NCBI RefSeq assembly: GCF_018885305.1 | Contig: NZ_CP076544.1 | Span: 3,286,001-3,350,000 of the forward strand | Origin: Curtobacterium sp. L6-1 | GTDB lineage: Bacteria > Actinomycetota > Actinomycetes > Actinomycetales > Microbacteriaceae | Reading direction: 5' to 3' | Length of the DNA: 64,000 bases | In this document: one piece after another, positions 63,730 through 64,000 of the stretch | Position numbering within the stretch: position 1 is the first letter of the stretch | How the letters are laid out: every line of letters begins with the position of its first letter | Notes under the pieces: generated by a model | What the model saw: the letters and a program-made list of their open reading frames with translations, nothing else | The model's database searches: none | Told to the model about the DNA's origin: nothing | Translations under genes and position numbers: made by a program

Positions 63730-64000
63730 TCAGCGGCGGTTCGCACCCCGACCCGCGAAGCGGGTGTAGAGGAACAGCACGATGACGGCGCCGATGATCG
63801 AGCCGATGATGCCGGCCGGCTGGAAGAAGCCGTCGGTCGCGTCGTGCTGGAAGATCAGGAAGCCCAGCAGGCCGCCGACGAACGAGCCGACGATCCCGAG
63901 GACGATGGTCATCAGGATGGACATGTGCTGCTTGCCCGGGATGATGAGACGGGCGAGTGCGCCGGCGATGAGACCGACGATGATCAGGCTGATGATGAGA
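63730..64000 (-). CDS. GlsB/YeaQ/YmgE-type small membrane protein (5' partial)
   Basis: The frame is open past the ATG at 63924 to the window end. The added residues (LIIVGLIAGALARLIIPGKQ) match the usual first membrane segment of this transglycosylase-associated, stress-response membrane family. At least two further segments follow (GIVGSFVGGLLGFLIF and GIIGSIIGAVIVLFLY). Family length is about 85-90 residues, so only a few N-terminal residues are missing. Function unknown. Confidence 0.8.
   Translation of the reverse strand, partial: LIISLIIVGLIAGALARLIIPGKQHMSILMTIVLGIVGSFVGGLLGFLIFQHDATDGFFQPAGIIGSIIGAVIVLFLYTRFAGRGANRR

Overview
The window is about 72% GC with short intergenic gaps and many ATGA/GTGA overlaps. 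It carries mycothiol synthase, CarD, SenX3-RegX3, DUF3027, DUF3263 and DUF4032 proteins, a CspB with a C-terminal extension, and several start codons 6-7 bases after a TANNNT box (leaderless mRNAs). This fits a chromosome of the Actinomycetia, most likely Microbacteriaceae near Curtobacterium; the genus is an inference from style and gene order.

Layout. 1-10.8 kb: a type VII secretion-like locus with a large coiled-coil protein (5' truncated by the window), an anchored type 1 periplasmic-binding-fold protein and a 1428-residue FHA/FtsK ATPase of EssC/EccC type, facing a PknB-type kinase. 10.9-25.5 kb: conserved core (GlnR-like regulator-mshD, FABP/nitrobindin-like protein, ygfZ, gpmA, phoU facing senX3-regX3, an lpqE-like lipoprotein facing carD-ispDF-cysS-rlmB). 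The order resembles blocks of the Mycobacterium tuberculosis chromosome. 26-36.4 kb: DUF4032 protein, a UgpC/MsiK-type sugar ABC ATPase, DsbA-like protein, zinc metallopeptidase, DUF2090 protein, gldA, NAD(P)HX epimerase, hydrolase, aldo/keto reductase, tRNA-Thr and msrB. 36.4-41.4 kb: acetyltransferase, DUF2332, DUF3263, LytR_C protein, cold-shock protein and groEL with two CIRCE operators. 41.4-43.6 kb: two tandem repeat arrays flanking a DUF559 nuclease-like gene. 43.6-53.2 kb: a two-component system, XPB helicase and partner, cspB-DUF3027, serC and a DtxR-type regulator. 53.3-64 kb: accessory-looking genes (WXG-like/DUF1023 hydrolase with lipoprotein, NlpC/P60 hydrolase with structured leader, a 31-residue leader-peptide ORF, HNH nuclease, duplicated acid phosphatase, tRNA-Arg with a triplicated 3' half, DUF1349 protein, EamA transporter, nadE, a GlsB-type membrane protein cut by the window end).

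The most unusual signal is a repeat family at three loci (about 25.6, 41.6 and 43.2 kb). Despite divergent filler, its copies keep a fixed dyad geometry: GTCGCRC box, 35 bases, inverted GTGCGAC box, and usually a second inverted box 32 bases after the first. Two of the arrays bracket the DUF559 gene. Other items worth a second look are the tRNA-Arg 3'-half triplication, a possible secreted hydrolase/immunity-lipoprotein pair, an 11-bp-phased PHO box between phoU and senX3, and a set of very long perfect palindromes at gene ends.
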